A DNA stretch of 64,000 nt from Bradyrhizobium sp. SRL28 (GTDB lineage: Bacteria > Pseudomonadota > Alphaproteobacteria > Rhizobiales > Xanthobacteraceae). The notes under the pieces are model-generated. The model was not told where the DNA came from, searched no databases, and saw only the letters and a program-made list of their open reading frames with translations. The first letter of the stretch is position 1, and every line of letters starts with the position of its first letter. The DNA lies in contig NZ_JAHEAG010000002.1 in the NCBI RefSeq assembly GCF_018596315.1, positions 620,001-684,000 of the forward strand. The letters are read 5' to 3'. Shown piece by piece: positions 8,680 to 17,667 of the stretch. The translations under genes and the position numbers were made by a program.

Positions 8680-9384
8680 TCAACCCTGCGAACGACGAAG
8701 CTGTTTTTTGCGCCCGCGCGAACTGCGGGCTGCCGGCGCCGCCATCTCCGCCTGCAGTAACAGCAGCAGGCAGTTCGCCAGCCGCGCCTCGATCTCCCGG
8801 TCGTGAATGGAGAGCGGCCCGGGATCGTTGAGGATGGCGTTGACCAGCGTTCCCAGCACGACCTGAAAGCCGAAGGAGATGGCGCGCGTTTTGGCCGCCT
8901 TGTTGCCCCGGCCCATGGCGCTAAGCAGGATGGGCGTGGCGTCCGCCACGTTGGCACGCGCCAGCCCCTTGAAGGTGGACCACCGGTCCGGCCTTGTGTC
9001 GTCGTGCTGAAGGGCGGCGCGCAGCACGCCTTCGTGGTTTCGGATCCAGCCGATGGTCCCACGGACGAGGAGGCGGCTGAGTTCGGCGAGATCGGCCTCA
9101 GTCAATCGCCTGTCTTCCCTCATCCGGGACAGCCGGCTTCCGCCGTCGCGCGCGGCGAGTTCGATCAACGCATTGAAATAGGCGTCCTTGCTTTCGAACC
9201 GGCTGTAGAAGGCGCCGACGGTGGCGCCGACCTGCCGGCACAGGGCGTCGATCGACAATTCCGCAAGACTGTGCGTGCGCAACATCTCTGCGCCGACCTG
9301 TAGCAGGGCGGCCGTGGTCTCGCGGCTGCGCTTCTGCCGCGACGGGGTCACGCCGGGAAGGTCGAGTTCGGCGGGTCGCTGCAT
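8680..9384 (-). CDS. TetR/AcrR-family transcriptional regulator
   Basis: A 234-residue repressor. I chose ATG 9384 (MQRPAELDLPGVTPSRQKRS); the open frame beyond it runs into the divergent sulfatase gene. The N-terminal helix-turn-helix is typical: RETTAALLQVGAEMLRTHSLAELSIDALCRQVGATVGAFYSRFESKDAYFNAL. The C-terminal ligand domain is variable and ends in a basic tail. It is divergent from the sulfatase, with a 22-bp inverted repeat between them, so it probably represses that gene and itself. The ligand is unknown. Confidence 0.85.
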   Translation of the reverse strand: MQRPAELDLPGVTPSRQKRSRETTAALLQVGAEMLRTHSLAELSIDALCRQVGATVGAFYSRFESKDAYFNALIELAARDGGSRLSRMREDRRLTEADLAELSRLLVRGTIGWIRNHEGVLRAALQHDDTRPDRWSTFKGLARANVADATPILLSAMGRGNKAAKTRAISFGFQVVLGTLVNAILNDPGPLSIHDREIEARLANCLLLLLQAEMAAPAARSSRGRKKQLRRSQG

Positions 9385-9413
9385 CGGGAACTTGCGTCTC
9401 CGTTCGAAATAAT

Positions 9414-9435
9414 CATAATCGTAATTCGGATTATG
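9414..9435. promoter_or_regulatory. Candidate TetR operator, inverted repeat
   Basis: CATAATC, then 8 bases, then GATTATG: a perfect 7-bp inverted repeat in the gap between the divergent TetR and sulfatase genes, with a further direct copy of ATAATC at 9409-9414. The size and position fit a TetR dimer site, but binding is inferred only. Confidence 0.5.
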
Positions 9436-9526
9436 GTTTTTGGCAATGCGCGACCTGCGCGTTGTCGTGAGCCCCAGGCGAACCTTGTGGGTCAACCGCG
9501 GTCGCCCCAAAAAGCGGGAGGAAAGC

Positions 9527-11815
9527 ATGGCGGCAGGCAGTGCAAAACCGTTCGGCGGCACGATCGGCAAGACGGTGGCCGGATCGACGCCGTGGTGGCC
9601 GCAGGCACCGAAGCCGCCTGAAGGTGCGCCGAACATCCTGGTCGTGCTGTTCGATGATGTCGGCTTTTCCGATTTCGGCTGCTATGGCTCGGCGATCAGG
9701 ACGCCGACCATCGACAAGCTTGCCGCCGAAGGCCTGCGCTATTCGGGCTTCCACACCACGGCGATGTGTTCGACGACGCGTGCGGCGCTATTGACCGGGC
9801 GCAACCATCATTCGGTCGGCGTCGGCTGTCTCGCTAATTTCGATAGCGGCTATCCCGGATATCGCGGCAAGATCGCGCGCGAGGCGGGGACGCTGGCGGA
9901 AATGCTGCGGCCGCACGGCTATCGCAACTACATGGTCGGGAAATGGCACGTCACACCGCTGACCGAAAGCGGCGCCACCGGGCCGTTCGATGGCTGGCCG
10001 CTCGGTCGCGGTTTTGATCGTTTCTATGGCTTCCTCGATGCCGAGACCGATCAGTTCGCGCCGGAACTCGTTTCGGACAACACGCATGTCGATGCACCCG
10101 GCACCTACGCGAACGGCTATCACCTCACATCTGATTTGATTGACCAGTCGATCCGCTTCATCGCCGATCACACCGCCGACCGGCCCGATATCCCGTGGCT
10201 GACCTGGGTGGCGCTCGGCGCCTGTCACGCGCCGCATCAGGCGCCGATGGACATCATCAAGAGCTACGACTCCAAGTTCGCCCATGGCTGGGACGTCGAG
10301 CGCGAGCAGCGGATGGCGCGGCAGAAGGCGATGGGGATCGTGCCGCAGGAAACACGCTTGCCCGCACGCAATGACGGCGTGAAGGCTTGGGAAGAGCACA
10401 GTTCCGACGAAAAGCGCGTCTTCACGCGGCTGCAGGCGGCCTTCGCCGGTATGCTCGATCACGCGGACCAGCATCTGGCGCGGCTGATTGGTTTTCTCGA
10501 TACCGCCGGCATCCGCGACAACACGCTGATCCTGGTTTTGTCTGATAATGGCGCGAGCCAGGAGGGCGGGCCGCTTGGCTTCGTCAACGCGATGGGGCCG
10601 TATAATTTCCGTCCCGAACCGATCGCGGAAAAGCTGCGCCGGATCGACGACATCGGCGGGCCGGATTCGCACAGCAATTTTCCGCACGGTTGGGCGATGG
10701 CGTCGAACACGCCGCTGCGCCGCTACAAGCAGAACACCCATGGCGGCGGCATCCGCGATCCCTTCATCATGAGCTGGCCGAAGAAAATCGCCGCCAAAAG
10801 CGAGGTGCGCGATCAATTCGTTCATGCCTGTGACCTGACGCCGACTTTGCTCGACCTGATCGGCATCGTGCCGCCGGCCGAAATTGGCGGCGTCGCGCAG
10901 ATGCCGATCGAAGGCGACAGCTTTGCGCGCTCGATCAGCGACCCATCCGCGCCGTCAAAATCGTCGCCGCAATATTTCGAGATGTTCGGGCATCGTGGCC
11001 TCTGGCAGGACGGCTGGAAGGCGGTGTCCTTCCATCCCTCGGGCACGCCGTTCGAGAACGACAAATGGGAGCTGTTTCACCTGGCGGAGGATTTTTCGGA
11101 AACGGAAGATCTTGCTGAACAGCACCCTGAGCGATTGGCCGAAATGATAAAGCTGTGGTGGAGCGAGGCCGAGAAACACAATGTGCTGCCGCTCGACGAC
11201 CGCTTCGGCCCGCGCTTTGCGGAAAACGCCGCGCGCTTCCATGGCGCACGCAACAAGTTCACCTTTCACGCCGGCATGGGACACGTGCCGACCGACGTCG
11301 CGCCCGATGTGCGCAGCCGCAGCTACACCATCGAAGCCCATGTGGAGATTGGCGATGAGGGCGCCGAGGGCGTGCTGATCGCCCATGGCGATGCGACGTC
11401 AGGCTATAGCCTGTACATCAAGGACGGCTTGCTGGTGCATGATCTCAATATCGGCGGCGGCCATGAGATCGTGACTTCGAACCGCAAGGTGCCATCAGGC
11501 GCGCACCGGCTCGGCGTCCATGTCGAGCGTCTGTTGCGCAAGGAGCCGCCGGCCAAGGGCTCCCGCACCGGCGTGACGGCCTATACACTCTTGATCGACG
11601 GCGAGGCGGCAGGCTCGACCCAGACCCAGCTTGCCTTCAACAATTTCATCTCGTGGTCCGGCCTCGACATCGGCCGCGACCGTTCCTGCCCGGTCTCGCA
11701 CTACGAGGCGCCGTTCGAATTCACCGGGCAGTTGCTGCGGGTGACGGTCGACATGCATGACGACCAGAGGCTGGATGGCGAGGGGGTGGCAGCTGCGGAG
11801 ATGGCAAGGCAGTAG
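9527..11815 (+). CDS. Arylsulfatase-family hydrolase
   Basis: A 762-residue type I sulfatase. ATG 9527 has a strong GGGAGGAAAGC site; earlier starts overlap the promoter region. The metal-binding start is present (NILVVLFDDVGFSDFGCYG), as are the HTT loop, GKWH, and LILVLSDNGASQEGG. The residue that becomes formylglycine is Cys81, in CSTTRAALLTGRN; the usual C-x-P-S/T-R motif here has Thr in place of Pro. The C-terminal 160 residues form a beta-rich domain, as in long AtsA-like enzymes. No signal peptide is visible, so it is probably cytoplasmic. The substrate, a sulfate ester, is unknown. Probably controlled by the divergent TetR protein. Confidence 0.9.
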   Translation: MAAGSAKPFGGTIGKTVAGSTPWWPQAPKPPEGAPNILVVLFDDVGFSDFGCYGSAIRTPTIDKLAAEGLRYSGFHTTAMCSTTRAALLTGRNHHSVGVGCLANFDSGYPGYRGKIAREAGTLAEMLRPHGYRNYMVGKWHVTPLTESGATGPFDGWPLGRGFDRFYGFLDAETDQFAPELVSDNTHVDAPGTYANGYHLTSDLIDQSIRFIADHTADRPDIPWLTWVALGACHAPHQAPMDIIKSYDSKFAHGWDVEREQRMARQKAMGIVPQETRLPARNDGVKAWEEHSSDEKRVFTRLQAAFAGMLDHADQHLARLIGFLDTAGIRDNTLILVLSDNGASQEGGPLGFVNAMGPYNFRPEPIAEKLRRIDDIGGPDSHSNFPHGWAMASNTPLRRYKQNTHGGGIRDPFIMSWPKKIAAKSEVRDQFVHACDLTPTLLDLIGIVPPAEIGGVAQMPIEGDSFARSISDPSAPSKSSPQYFEMFGHRGLWQDGWKAVSFHPSGTPFENDKWELFHLAEDFSETEDLAEQHPERLAEMIKLWWSEAEKHNVLPLDDRFGPRFAENAARFHGARNKFTFHAGMGHVPTDVAPDVRSRSYTIEAHVEIGDEGAEGVLIAHGDATSGYSLYIKDGLLVHDLNIGGGHEIVTSNRKVPSGAHRLGVHVERLLRKEPPAKGSRTGVTAYTLLIDGEAAGSTQTQLAFNNFISWSGLDIGRDRSCPVSHYEAPFEFTGQLLRVTVDMHDDQRLDGEGVAAAEMARQ

Positions 11816-11838
11816 CCGATCAAACCTCAGCTGTCGTC

Positions 11839-11875
11839 GCCCGCCTTGTGCGCAATTGCGCACTGGGGCGGGCGA
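11839..11875. repeat. REP-like hairpin
   Basis: CGCCCGCC (11839-11846) pairs with GGCGGGCG (11868-11875) around a perfect 16-bp palindrome GTGCGCAATTGCGCAC (11849-11864). It lies between the ends of two convergent genes. It may act as a bidirectional terminator, but there is no clear U-tract; the style is that of dispersed palindromic repeats. Confidence 0.6.
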
Positions 11876-12012
11876 TCCAGTATTCCAGAGACGCGGATGG
11901 TTTAAACGATAGGCTGCGGCGTACTGGATTCCCAGCCTGCGCAGGGAATGACGACTTTGTGTGTGGGGCGGCGCCGTCACGCTGCTCGTCGCAAAACCGA
12001 CGAAACCCCGCC

Positions 12013-12588
12013 TTACTTGATCTTCTCATACGCCGCGCCGAAATCGGCCAGCGGCATCGGGATCGTAATCGTCTCCTTGGCCAGATTTTGGAACGAAACC
12101 TTCAACTGCTTGCCGGATTTCAACGCGGCCAGCAGGTCAGGCGAAATCTGGAGGTTGGCGTAGCAGCCGCGCGCTTCACAGGTCTGGATCTGCAGCTCGG
12201 ACGTCTTGCCGTCGTCGACCTGGATTTTGGCGCCGGCCGGCAGGTTGAGCCCGAGCGGCAATTGCACCAGCGCGATCGGCGCGCGGGTTTCGGCTGATAC
12301 GCGGATATTGATCAGCACGATCAACTGGCCGGTCTTGGTCAGAACCGCGCTCTGCTCGATCGCGCATTCGAGCGGTGCGCCGCGGCTGGCGCTGCTGCAC
12401 CGCGCAACCCAGCCGGGAGGGGCGGGCGTATTCGCTCCCTCGGCTGTGGCCGCAGCAGCGGTGGGAGCCGGCGCTGCCTGCGCCACGGGCGCGGCGTTGC
12501 TTTTGGCCTTGGGCGCCTGGGCGTGGCTATGGCCGCACAGGCCTGATATTGCCGCGGCAGCGACCGCAAGCTTTATTAAAATCTTCAC
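12013..12588 (-). CDS. Invasion-associated locus B (IalB) family protein
   Basis: A 191-residue exported protein. The signal peptide ends at GHSHA-Q (about residue 24), followed by an Ala/Pro-rich linker and an IalB domain from about residue 58 (PPGWVARCSSASRGAPLECAIEQS). Four Cys residues are placed in two pairs (RCSS/LECA and QTCEARGCYA), as in this family. IalB was named from Bartonella, where it helps erythrocyte invasion; in free-living relatives the role is unknown and probably concerns the envelope. It lies 57 bp downstream of the RND pump on the same strand and may share its transcript. Confidence 0.85.
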   Translation of the reverse strand: MKILIKLAVAAAAISGLCGHSHAQAPKAKSNAAPVAQAAPAPTAAAATAEGANTPAPPGWVARCSSASRGAPLECAIEQSAVLTKTGQLIVLINIRVSAETRAPIALVQLPLGLNLPAGAKIQVDDGKTSELQIQTCEARGCYANLQISPDLLAALKSGKQLKVSFQNLAKETITIPMPLADFGAAYEKIK

Positions 12589-12645
12589 TGAACCGGCTCC
12601 GAAATGAACTACCTTCGGTAGTGTCGGTTGCAGCGCAAAGTCAAG

Positions 12646-15600
12646 TCATTCGGCCGCCTGCTTGACCGAGGCTTGCGGGCCCGGATGTGCTCCATGATCG
12701 GGATCGGCCGACCGGCCCCAGCGCGCGAACGTGTTCGAGAGCCGGTCGAGATAGAGATAGACCACCGGCGTCGTGAACAGCGTCAGCGCCTGGCTGACGA
12801 TCAGTCCACCGACCATGGCATAGCCGAGCGGCTGGCGGATTTCCGATCCGGTGCCGGTACCCAGCATCAGCGGCACGCCGCCGAGCAGCGCCGCCATCGT
12901 CGTCATCATGATCGGGCGGAAGCGCAATAGCGCCGCCTTGCGGATCGCAGCCTCCGGCTCGAGCCGCTCGTCGCGCTCGGCCGTGATCGCGAAGTCGACC
13001 ATCATGATGCCGTTCTTCTTCACGATGCCAATCAGAAGCACGATGCCAATCAGCGCGATCAGGCTGAAGTCGAACCCGAACAGCATCAGGATGGCGAGCG
13101 CGCCGACGCCCGCCGACGGCAGCGTAGACAGGATCGTGATCGGGTGGATGTAGCTTTCGTAGAGAATGCCGAGGATCAGATACACCACCACGAGCGCTGC
13201 AAGGATCAACAGCGGCACGGTGCCGAGCGACTGCTGGAACGCCTGCGCGGTACCCTGAAAGCTCGAATTGAGCGTTGCCGGCGCGCCGAGTTCGACCATC
13301 GCCTTCTGTATGGAATCTGTGGCCTGGCCCAGCGCCACGCCTTGGCCGAGGTTGAAGCTGATCGTGATCGCCGGAAACTGGCCCTGATGGCTGATCGACA
13401 GCGGCCGCACCGGCACGCTGGTCCAGCTGGCAAAGGTCGACAGCGGCACCTGGTCGCCGGTGGTGGGCGATTTCACGTAAATCTTGTTCAGCGTATCGAG
13501 GCTGCCCTGCAGTTCCGGCAGCACCTCGAGCACCACCTTGTAGGTGTTGAGCTGGGTAAAATACTGCGTCACCTGGCGCTGGCCGAACGCGTCATAGAGC
13601 GTATCGTCGATCAGTTGCGGCTGGATGCCGTAGCGCGCGGCGGTATCGCGGTTGATCTTCAGCTCCAGCGTGGTGCCGTTGGTCTGCTGGTCGGTGGCGA
13701 CATCGCGCAGTTCGGGCAGCGTCTGCATCTTCGTCAGGATTTTTGGCGCCCATTCGTTCAGCTCGGCAAGGTCGGCGTCCTGCAGCGTGAACTCGAACTG
13801 GGTTCGCGTCGGCCGGCCGCCGAGCCGCACGTCCTGCGCCGCCTGCATATAGAGGCGGGCGCCTTCGACCTTCTCCAATTGCGGACGGAGGCGGGCGATG
13901 ATCTGCTGTGCTGTCGCCTTGCGCTCGTCGCGCGGCTTCAGCGTGATGAAGAGGCTGCCGTTGTTGCCGGCGCGTCCGCTGCCGCCGATCGCCATCGCAA
14001 CCGAGGCCACATCCGGGTCGGCCTGCACGATCTTGCCGAGTTCCTCCTGATGCCGCTTCATATCAGCGAAGGAAATGTCCTGGCTGGCCTCCGAGGTGGC
14101 CGTGATCAGGCCGTTGTCCTGCTGCGGAAAGAAGCCTTTTGGGATGATGACGAACAGATAGACCGACAATCCCAAGGTGGCGAAGAAGATCATCAGTGTC
14201 GTGAGCTTCCAGCGCAACGCGAGGTCGAGACCTCTTTCATAGGCGTGCAGCATCGCATCGAAACCGCGTTCGCTCCACTGGTAGAACCGGCCATGTCTGG
14301 TTTCGCCATGCGCGCGCAGGAAGCGCGAGGCCATCATCGGCGTCAGCGTCAGCGATACGATCATCGAAACGAAAATGGTCATCGCGAGCGTCACCGCGAA
14401 TTCGCGGAACAGCCGCCCGATGATGCCGCCCATCAGCAGCAGCGGGATCAGCACGGCGACCAGCGAGATGCTGATCGACACGATGGTGAAGCCGATCTCG
14501 CGGGCGCCCTTGAAGGCCGCGGCGAGCGGCTTTTCGCCTTCCTCGATGTATCGCGTGATGTTTTCCAGCATCACGATGGCATCGTCGACCACAAAACCAA
14601 CCGCAATGGTGAGCGCCATCAGCGAGAGATTATCGAGCGTGTAGCCGAACACCCACATCAGTGCGCAGGCGCCGAGCAGCGCCAGCGGCACCGTGATGGT
14701 CGGGATCACGGTGGCCCAGAAGCTGCGCAGGAAGACGAAGATCACCATGACGACCAGCGCGATGGTCAGGAGCAGGGTGAATTGCACGTCCTCCACCGCC
14801 GCGCGGATGGTCTGGGTGCGGTCGCTGATCACCTCGATCTTGATCGCCGGCGGAATCGCCGCCACCAGCCGCGGCAGCGTCGCCTTGATCTTGTCGACGG
14901 TCTCGATGACGTTGGCGCCGGGCTGCTTGAATATTACGAGGAATACGCCGCGCTTGCCGTTGGCCCAGGCCGCCTGTTTGGCATCTTCGGGCCCGGTGAC
15001 GGCCTGGCCGATATCGCGGATCCGCAACGGGCCGCCATTGCGGAAGGCAATGATGACGTCGTTCCAGTCCTTGGAATCAGGCAACTGGTCGTTGGCGTAA
15101 ATGGTATAGGCGCGGCGCTCGCCGTCGATATTGCCCTTCGGGCTGTCGACCGTCGTGATCGCGATCTGGCTGCGCACGTCCTCCAGCGACAGGCCCTTGG
15201 CCACGAGTTTCGCCGGGTCGATCTGGATGCGGATAGCCGGCTTCTGCTGGCCGCCGATGATGACCTGGGCGACGCCGGAAATCTGGCTGATCTGCTGCGC
15301 GAGCTGGGCGTCGACGGCGTCGCTCACCGTGGTCAGCGGCAGCGTGTCCGATGTCGCCGACAAAAGGAGGATCGGCGAGTCCGCCGGGTTGACCTTGCGA
15401 TAGGTGGGCGGCGAGGGGAGGCTCTTCGGCAACTGGCCGCTGGCGGCATTGATCGCGGCCTGCACGTCGTTGGCCGCAGCATCAATCGGGCGGTTGAGAT
15501 CGAACTGGATCGTGATCGCCGCCGTGCCGAGGTAGCTGGTCGAGGTCATCTGCGCGACGCCGGGAATCTGCGCGAGCTGACGCTCCAGCGGCTGCGCCAC

Positions 15601-15792
15601 CGATGAGGCCATGGTTTCCGGACTGCCGCCGGGTAGCGACGCGGAGACCTGAATGGTCGGAAAGTCGACCTGCGGCAGGGGCGCGACCGGCAGCAGCGGA
15701 TAGGCGACGAGGCCGACGAACAGGATGCCGGCCATCATCAGCGAAGTGCCGATCGGATAGCGGATGAAGGGCGCGGAAATTCCCTCGCTCAT
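12646..15792 (-). CDS. RND multidrug efflux permease, MdtB/MdtC type
   Basis: A 1048-residue inner-membrane proton-driven pump. The N-terminal TM helix and the APLPQVDFPTIQVSASLPGGSPE region are characteristic. The proton-relay pair of Asp residues lies in TM4 (VGFVVDDAIVMLENI). The second-half repeat has its own hydrophobic core (LALIGIVLLIGIVKKNGIMMVDF is split by loops as usual). Length and domain order (two 6-TM halves, two large periplasmic loops) are normal. It overlaps the adaptor gene by ATGA, so the two form an operon. No outer-membrane channel is encoded here, so it must use a TolC-like protein from elsewhere. Confidence 0.93.
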   Translation of the reverse strand: MSEGISAPFIRYPIGTSLMMAGILFVGLVAYPLLPVAPLPQVDFPTIQVSASLPGGSPETMASSVAQPLERQLAQIPGVAQMTSTSYLGTAAITIQFDLNRPIDAAANDVQAAINAASGQLPKSLPSPPTYRKVNPADSPILLLSATSDTLPLTTVSDAVDAQLAQQISQISGVAQVIIGGQQKPAIRIQIDPAKLVAKGLSLEDVRSQIAITTVDSPKGNIDGERRAYTIYANDQLPDSKDWNDVIIAFRNGGPLRIRDIGQAVTGPEDAKQAAWANGKRGVFLVIFKQPGANVIETVDKIKATLPRLVAAIPPAIKIEVISDRTQTIRAAVEDVQFTLLLTIALVVMVIFVFLRSFWATVIPTITVPLALLGACALMWVFGYTLDNLSLMALTIAVGFVVDDAIVMLENITRYIEEGEKPLAAAFKGAREIGFTIVSISISLVAVLIPLLLMGGIIGRLFREFAVTLAMTIFVSMIVSLTLTPMMASRFLRAHGETRHGRFYQWSERGFDAMLHAYERGLDLALRWKLTTLMIFFATLGLSVYLFVIIPKGFFPQQDNGLITATSEASQDISFADMKRHQEELGKIVQADPDVASVAMAIGGSGRAGNNGSLFITLKPRDERKATAQQIIARLRPQLEKVEGARLYMQAAQDVRLGGRPTRTQFEFTLQDADLAELNEWAPKILTKMQTLPELRDVATDQQTNGTTLELKINRDTAARYGIQPQLIDDTLYDAFGQRQVTQYFTQLNTYKVVLEVLPELQGSLDTLNKIYVKSPTTGDQVPLSTFASWTSVPVRPLSISHQGQFPAITISFNLGQGVALGQATDSIQKAMVELGAPATLNSSFQGTAQAFQQSLGTVPLLILAALVVVYLILGILYESYIHPITILSTLPSAGVGALAILMLFGFDFSLIALIGIVLLIGIVKKNGIMMVDFAITAERDERLEPEAAIRKAALLRFRPIMMTTMAALLGGVPLMLGTGTGSEIRQPLGYAMVGGLIVSQALTLFTTPVVYLYLDRLSNTFARWGRSADPDHGAHPGPQASVKQAAE

Positions 15793-16961
15793 TCGCCGGT
15801 CACCTTGGCCTGAGCCTGATCCGAGCTGGCGACCGCGGTCGTCACCAGCGTGCCCGGCTGAACCTTGAACTGGCCCGCCGTGATCACCTGCTCGCCGGGC
15901 GCCAGGCCCTCGTCGACCACGGAGCGGCCGTCGATCGAGCGCGTCGCCCTGATCTTGCGAAATTCAGCCTTGTTCTCCTTGCTGACCGTGTAGGCGTAAA
16001 GGCCGTTGGGGCCATGCTGAACGGCATCGTCAGGAACGACGGTGGCGTCCTTCAGCGTCGTAATCAGCAGCCGGGTCGAAACCGACTGGCCCGGCCACAG
16101 CGCATGATCCTTGTTATCGAACACGGCCTTGAGCCTGACGGTGCCGCTCGACGTGTCGACCTGGTTGTTGATCAACGAAAGCGTGCCGGTCGAAAGCACC
16201 CGCTTGCCGTCGGTGGAAAGCGCGATGGTTTTGGGAGAGCCGGCGGCGAGCGCGGCCTTGATATCGGGCAACTGGTCTTCCGGCGCGGTGAAGATCACCG
16301 CAATCGGCTCGATCTGGGCGATGGTCACGATACCGGTCTGCGTCGCGGCGTTGACGATATTGCCGACATCGACCTGGCGGAGCCCGACGATACCGGAGAT
16401 CGGCGCCTTGACGGTGGCGTAATCGAGCTGGGTCTGCGCGTTCTCGATTATCGCCATGTCGGCCTGAATCTGCGCCGTCAACTGTGCGACGGTGGAGCGT
16501 TGCGTGTCGGTCTGTTGCCGGGTCGCGAATTCGCCGAGCTTGGTAAAGCGCTGCAGATCGAGGCTGGCGTTGGCCAGATTGGCTTCGTCCTGGGCCTTCT
16601 TGGCCTTGGCCTGATCGAGGGCGGCCTGGAACGGCCGCGGATCGATTTCGACCAGCGTGTCGCCTTCCTTGACGAACTGGCCTTCCTGGAACGCAATCCG
16701 GTTGATCTGACCATCGACGCGGGTGCGGACGACAACGGTGTTGAAGCCTTGCACGGTGCCGAGACCGGTCAAATAGACCGGGAAATCGGCCTTTTCGACC
16801 ATGGCGGTCCGGACAGGAACAGCAGCCCGGGCAGGGGCGCGTTTCTGGGTTTCAGGTTGCGCCTGATGATCCTCGCCCTGGAATCGCTGCCAGCCGAAAT
16901 AGCCCAGCGCAGCGATCGCCACGATCAGTAAAGCCCAACGGATGGTGCGCGGCCCCGACAT
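15789..16961 (-). CDS. RND efflux periplasmic adaptor, MdtA type
   Basis: A 390-residue membrane fusion protein. One N-terminal TM segment (WALLIVAIAALGYFGW) anchors it. The barrel-sandwich and hairpin follow (TVVVRTRVDGQINRIAFQEG; VEIDPRPFQAALDQAKAKKA...), then TVKAPISGIVGLRQVDVGNIV and a beta-barrel region. It bridges the RND pump to an outer-membrane channel. The stop overlaps the pump start by 4 bp. It is the first gene of the operon; the upstream 240 bp should hold the promoter, but I see no regulator gene next to it. Confidence 0.92.
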   Translation of the reverse strand: MSGPRTIRWALLIVAIAALGYFGWQRFQGEDHQAQPETQKRAPARAAVPVRTAMVEKADFPVYLTGLGTVQGFNTVVVRTRVDGQINRIAFQEGQFVKEGDTLVEIDPRPFQAALDQAKAKKAQDEANLANASLDLQRFTKLGEFATRQQTDTQRSTVAQLTAQIQADMAIIENAQTQLDYATVKAPISGIVGLRQVDVGNIVNAATQTGIVTIAQIEPIAVIFTAPEDQLPDIKAALAAGSPKTIALSTDGKRVLSTGTLSLINNQVDTSSGTVRLKAVFDNKDHALWPGQSVSTRLLITTLKDATVVPDDAVQHGPNGLYAYTVSKENKAEFRKIRATRSIDGRSVVDEGLAPGEQVITAGQFKVQPGTLVTTAVASSDQAQAKVTGE

Positions 16962-17205
16962 GTTTGCTCACGGATTTAAGGAAGTCCCCAATCCTGCCGA
17001 TATAATGTCCGTGCGATCACGCTGTACAAACACTAAGGCTTGAGAATCCTAAACAATTGGAAAGGTTTGAAGCCGCGGCTGGGCGAGGTTCGGCGCTAGC
17101 GCCAAATGGCTTGCGATCTCCGGCGTGACTTTCGCGCAGGATTGAATGCGGGATCGATGTCGTCCATATCGCGCGCATCAATCGGCAAGCAATCGGGGAT
17201 GCAGG

Positions 17206-17445
17206 ATGGATGAACTGAACGGACGCATGATGGCGTGTCAGATTCTGATCACGGGACTGATCGCGCGCGTCGCGAACGATTCGCCGGACCCTTTGCGATT
17301 CCTCACCGACTTTCGCGACGAGATCAAAGCTGTCGTGAAGGGCGTCAACATCGCCGGCATGGACAACACCGATCGCGTCCGTCAGGTCGCGCAATCGACG
17401 GTCGACGAATTGTTCTCGCTGATGAAGCCGCCGAGCACGGATTGA
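17206..17445 (+). CDS. Small conserved hypothetical protein
   Basis: From ATG 17206, with GGGGATGCAGG just upstream, the product is 79 residues: soluble, helical, with no signal peptide (MDELNGRMMACQILITGLIARVANDS...LRFLTDFRDEIKAVVKGV...VDELFSLMKPP). The codon usage is normal for the genome. I have an impression of similar short proteins in other Bradyrhizobium genomes, but no function is known. It stands alone between the efflux operon and the iron-uptake module. Confidence 0.6.
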   Translation: MDELNGRMMACQILITGLIARVANDSPDPLRFLTDFRDEIKAVVKGVNIAGMDNTDRVRQVAQSTVDELFSLMKPPSTD

Positions 17446-17506
17446 TCGTCGCAAGGCTGATGACGCAAGTAACGCCGCCTGATTTTGCGATATTTTTTTT
17501 GAATGG

Positions 17507-17526
17507 TTCTAAGCTGGATATTAGAA
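17507..17526. promoter_or_regulatory. Inverted repeat upstream of siderophore receptor
   Basis: TTCTAA (17507-17512) and TTAGAA (17521-17526), 8 bases apart, about 140 bp before the receptor start, in an A/T-rich stretch. TTAGAA/TTCTAA half-sites recall the iron-control element bound by Irr in rhizobia, but the spacing and order differ from what I remember, so this is a weak suggestion. Confidence 0.3.
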
Positions 17527-17667
17527 TTGCTTTTAACTGGGCGGGATTCAAACGGGGTGTTGCTGCAACCGTATTGACCCGAGTTTCCCCGCTCGATAGG
17601 CTCTTTGGGACAGTTCGTCGCGCAACAAAATAGCGCATGTTCTGAGAATTCCATCAGGGGGCGCTAG

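Noticed and set aside
13144..15606. 820-codon open frame on the plus strand opposite the RND pump
   Set aside because: Its composition (His/Arg/Gln-rich, no hydrophobic core) is that of an antisense shadow. The RND motifs are unmistakable on the other strand.
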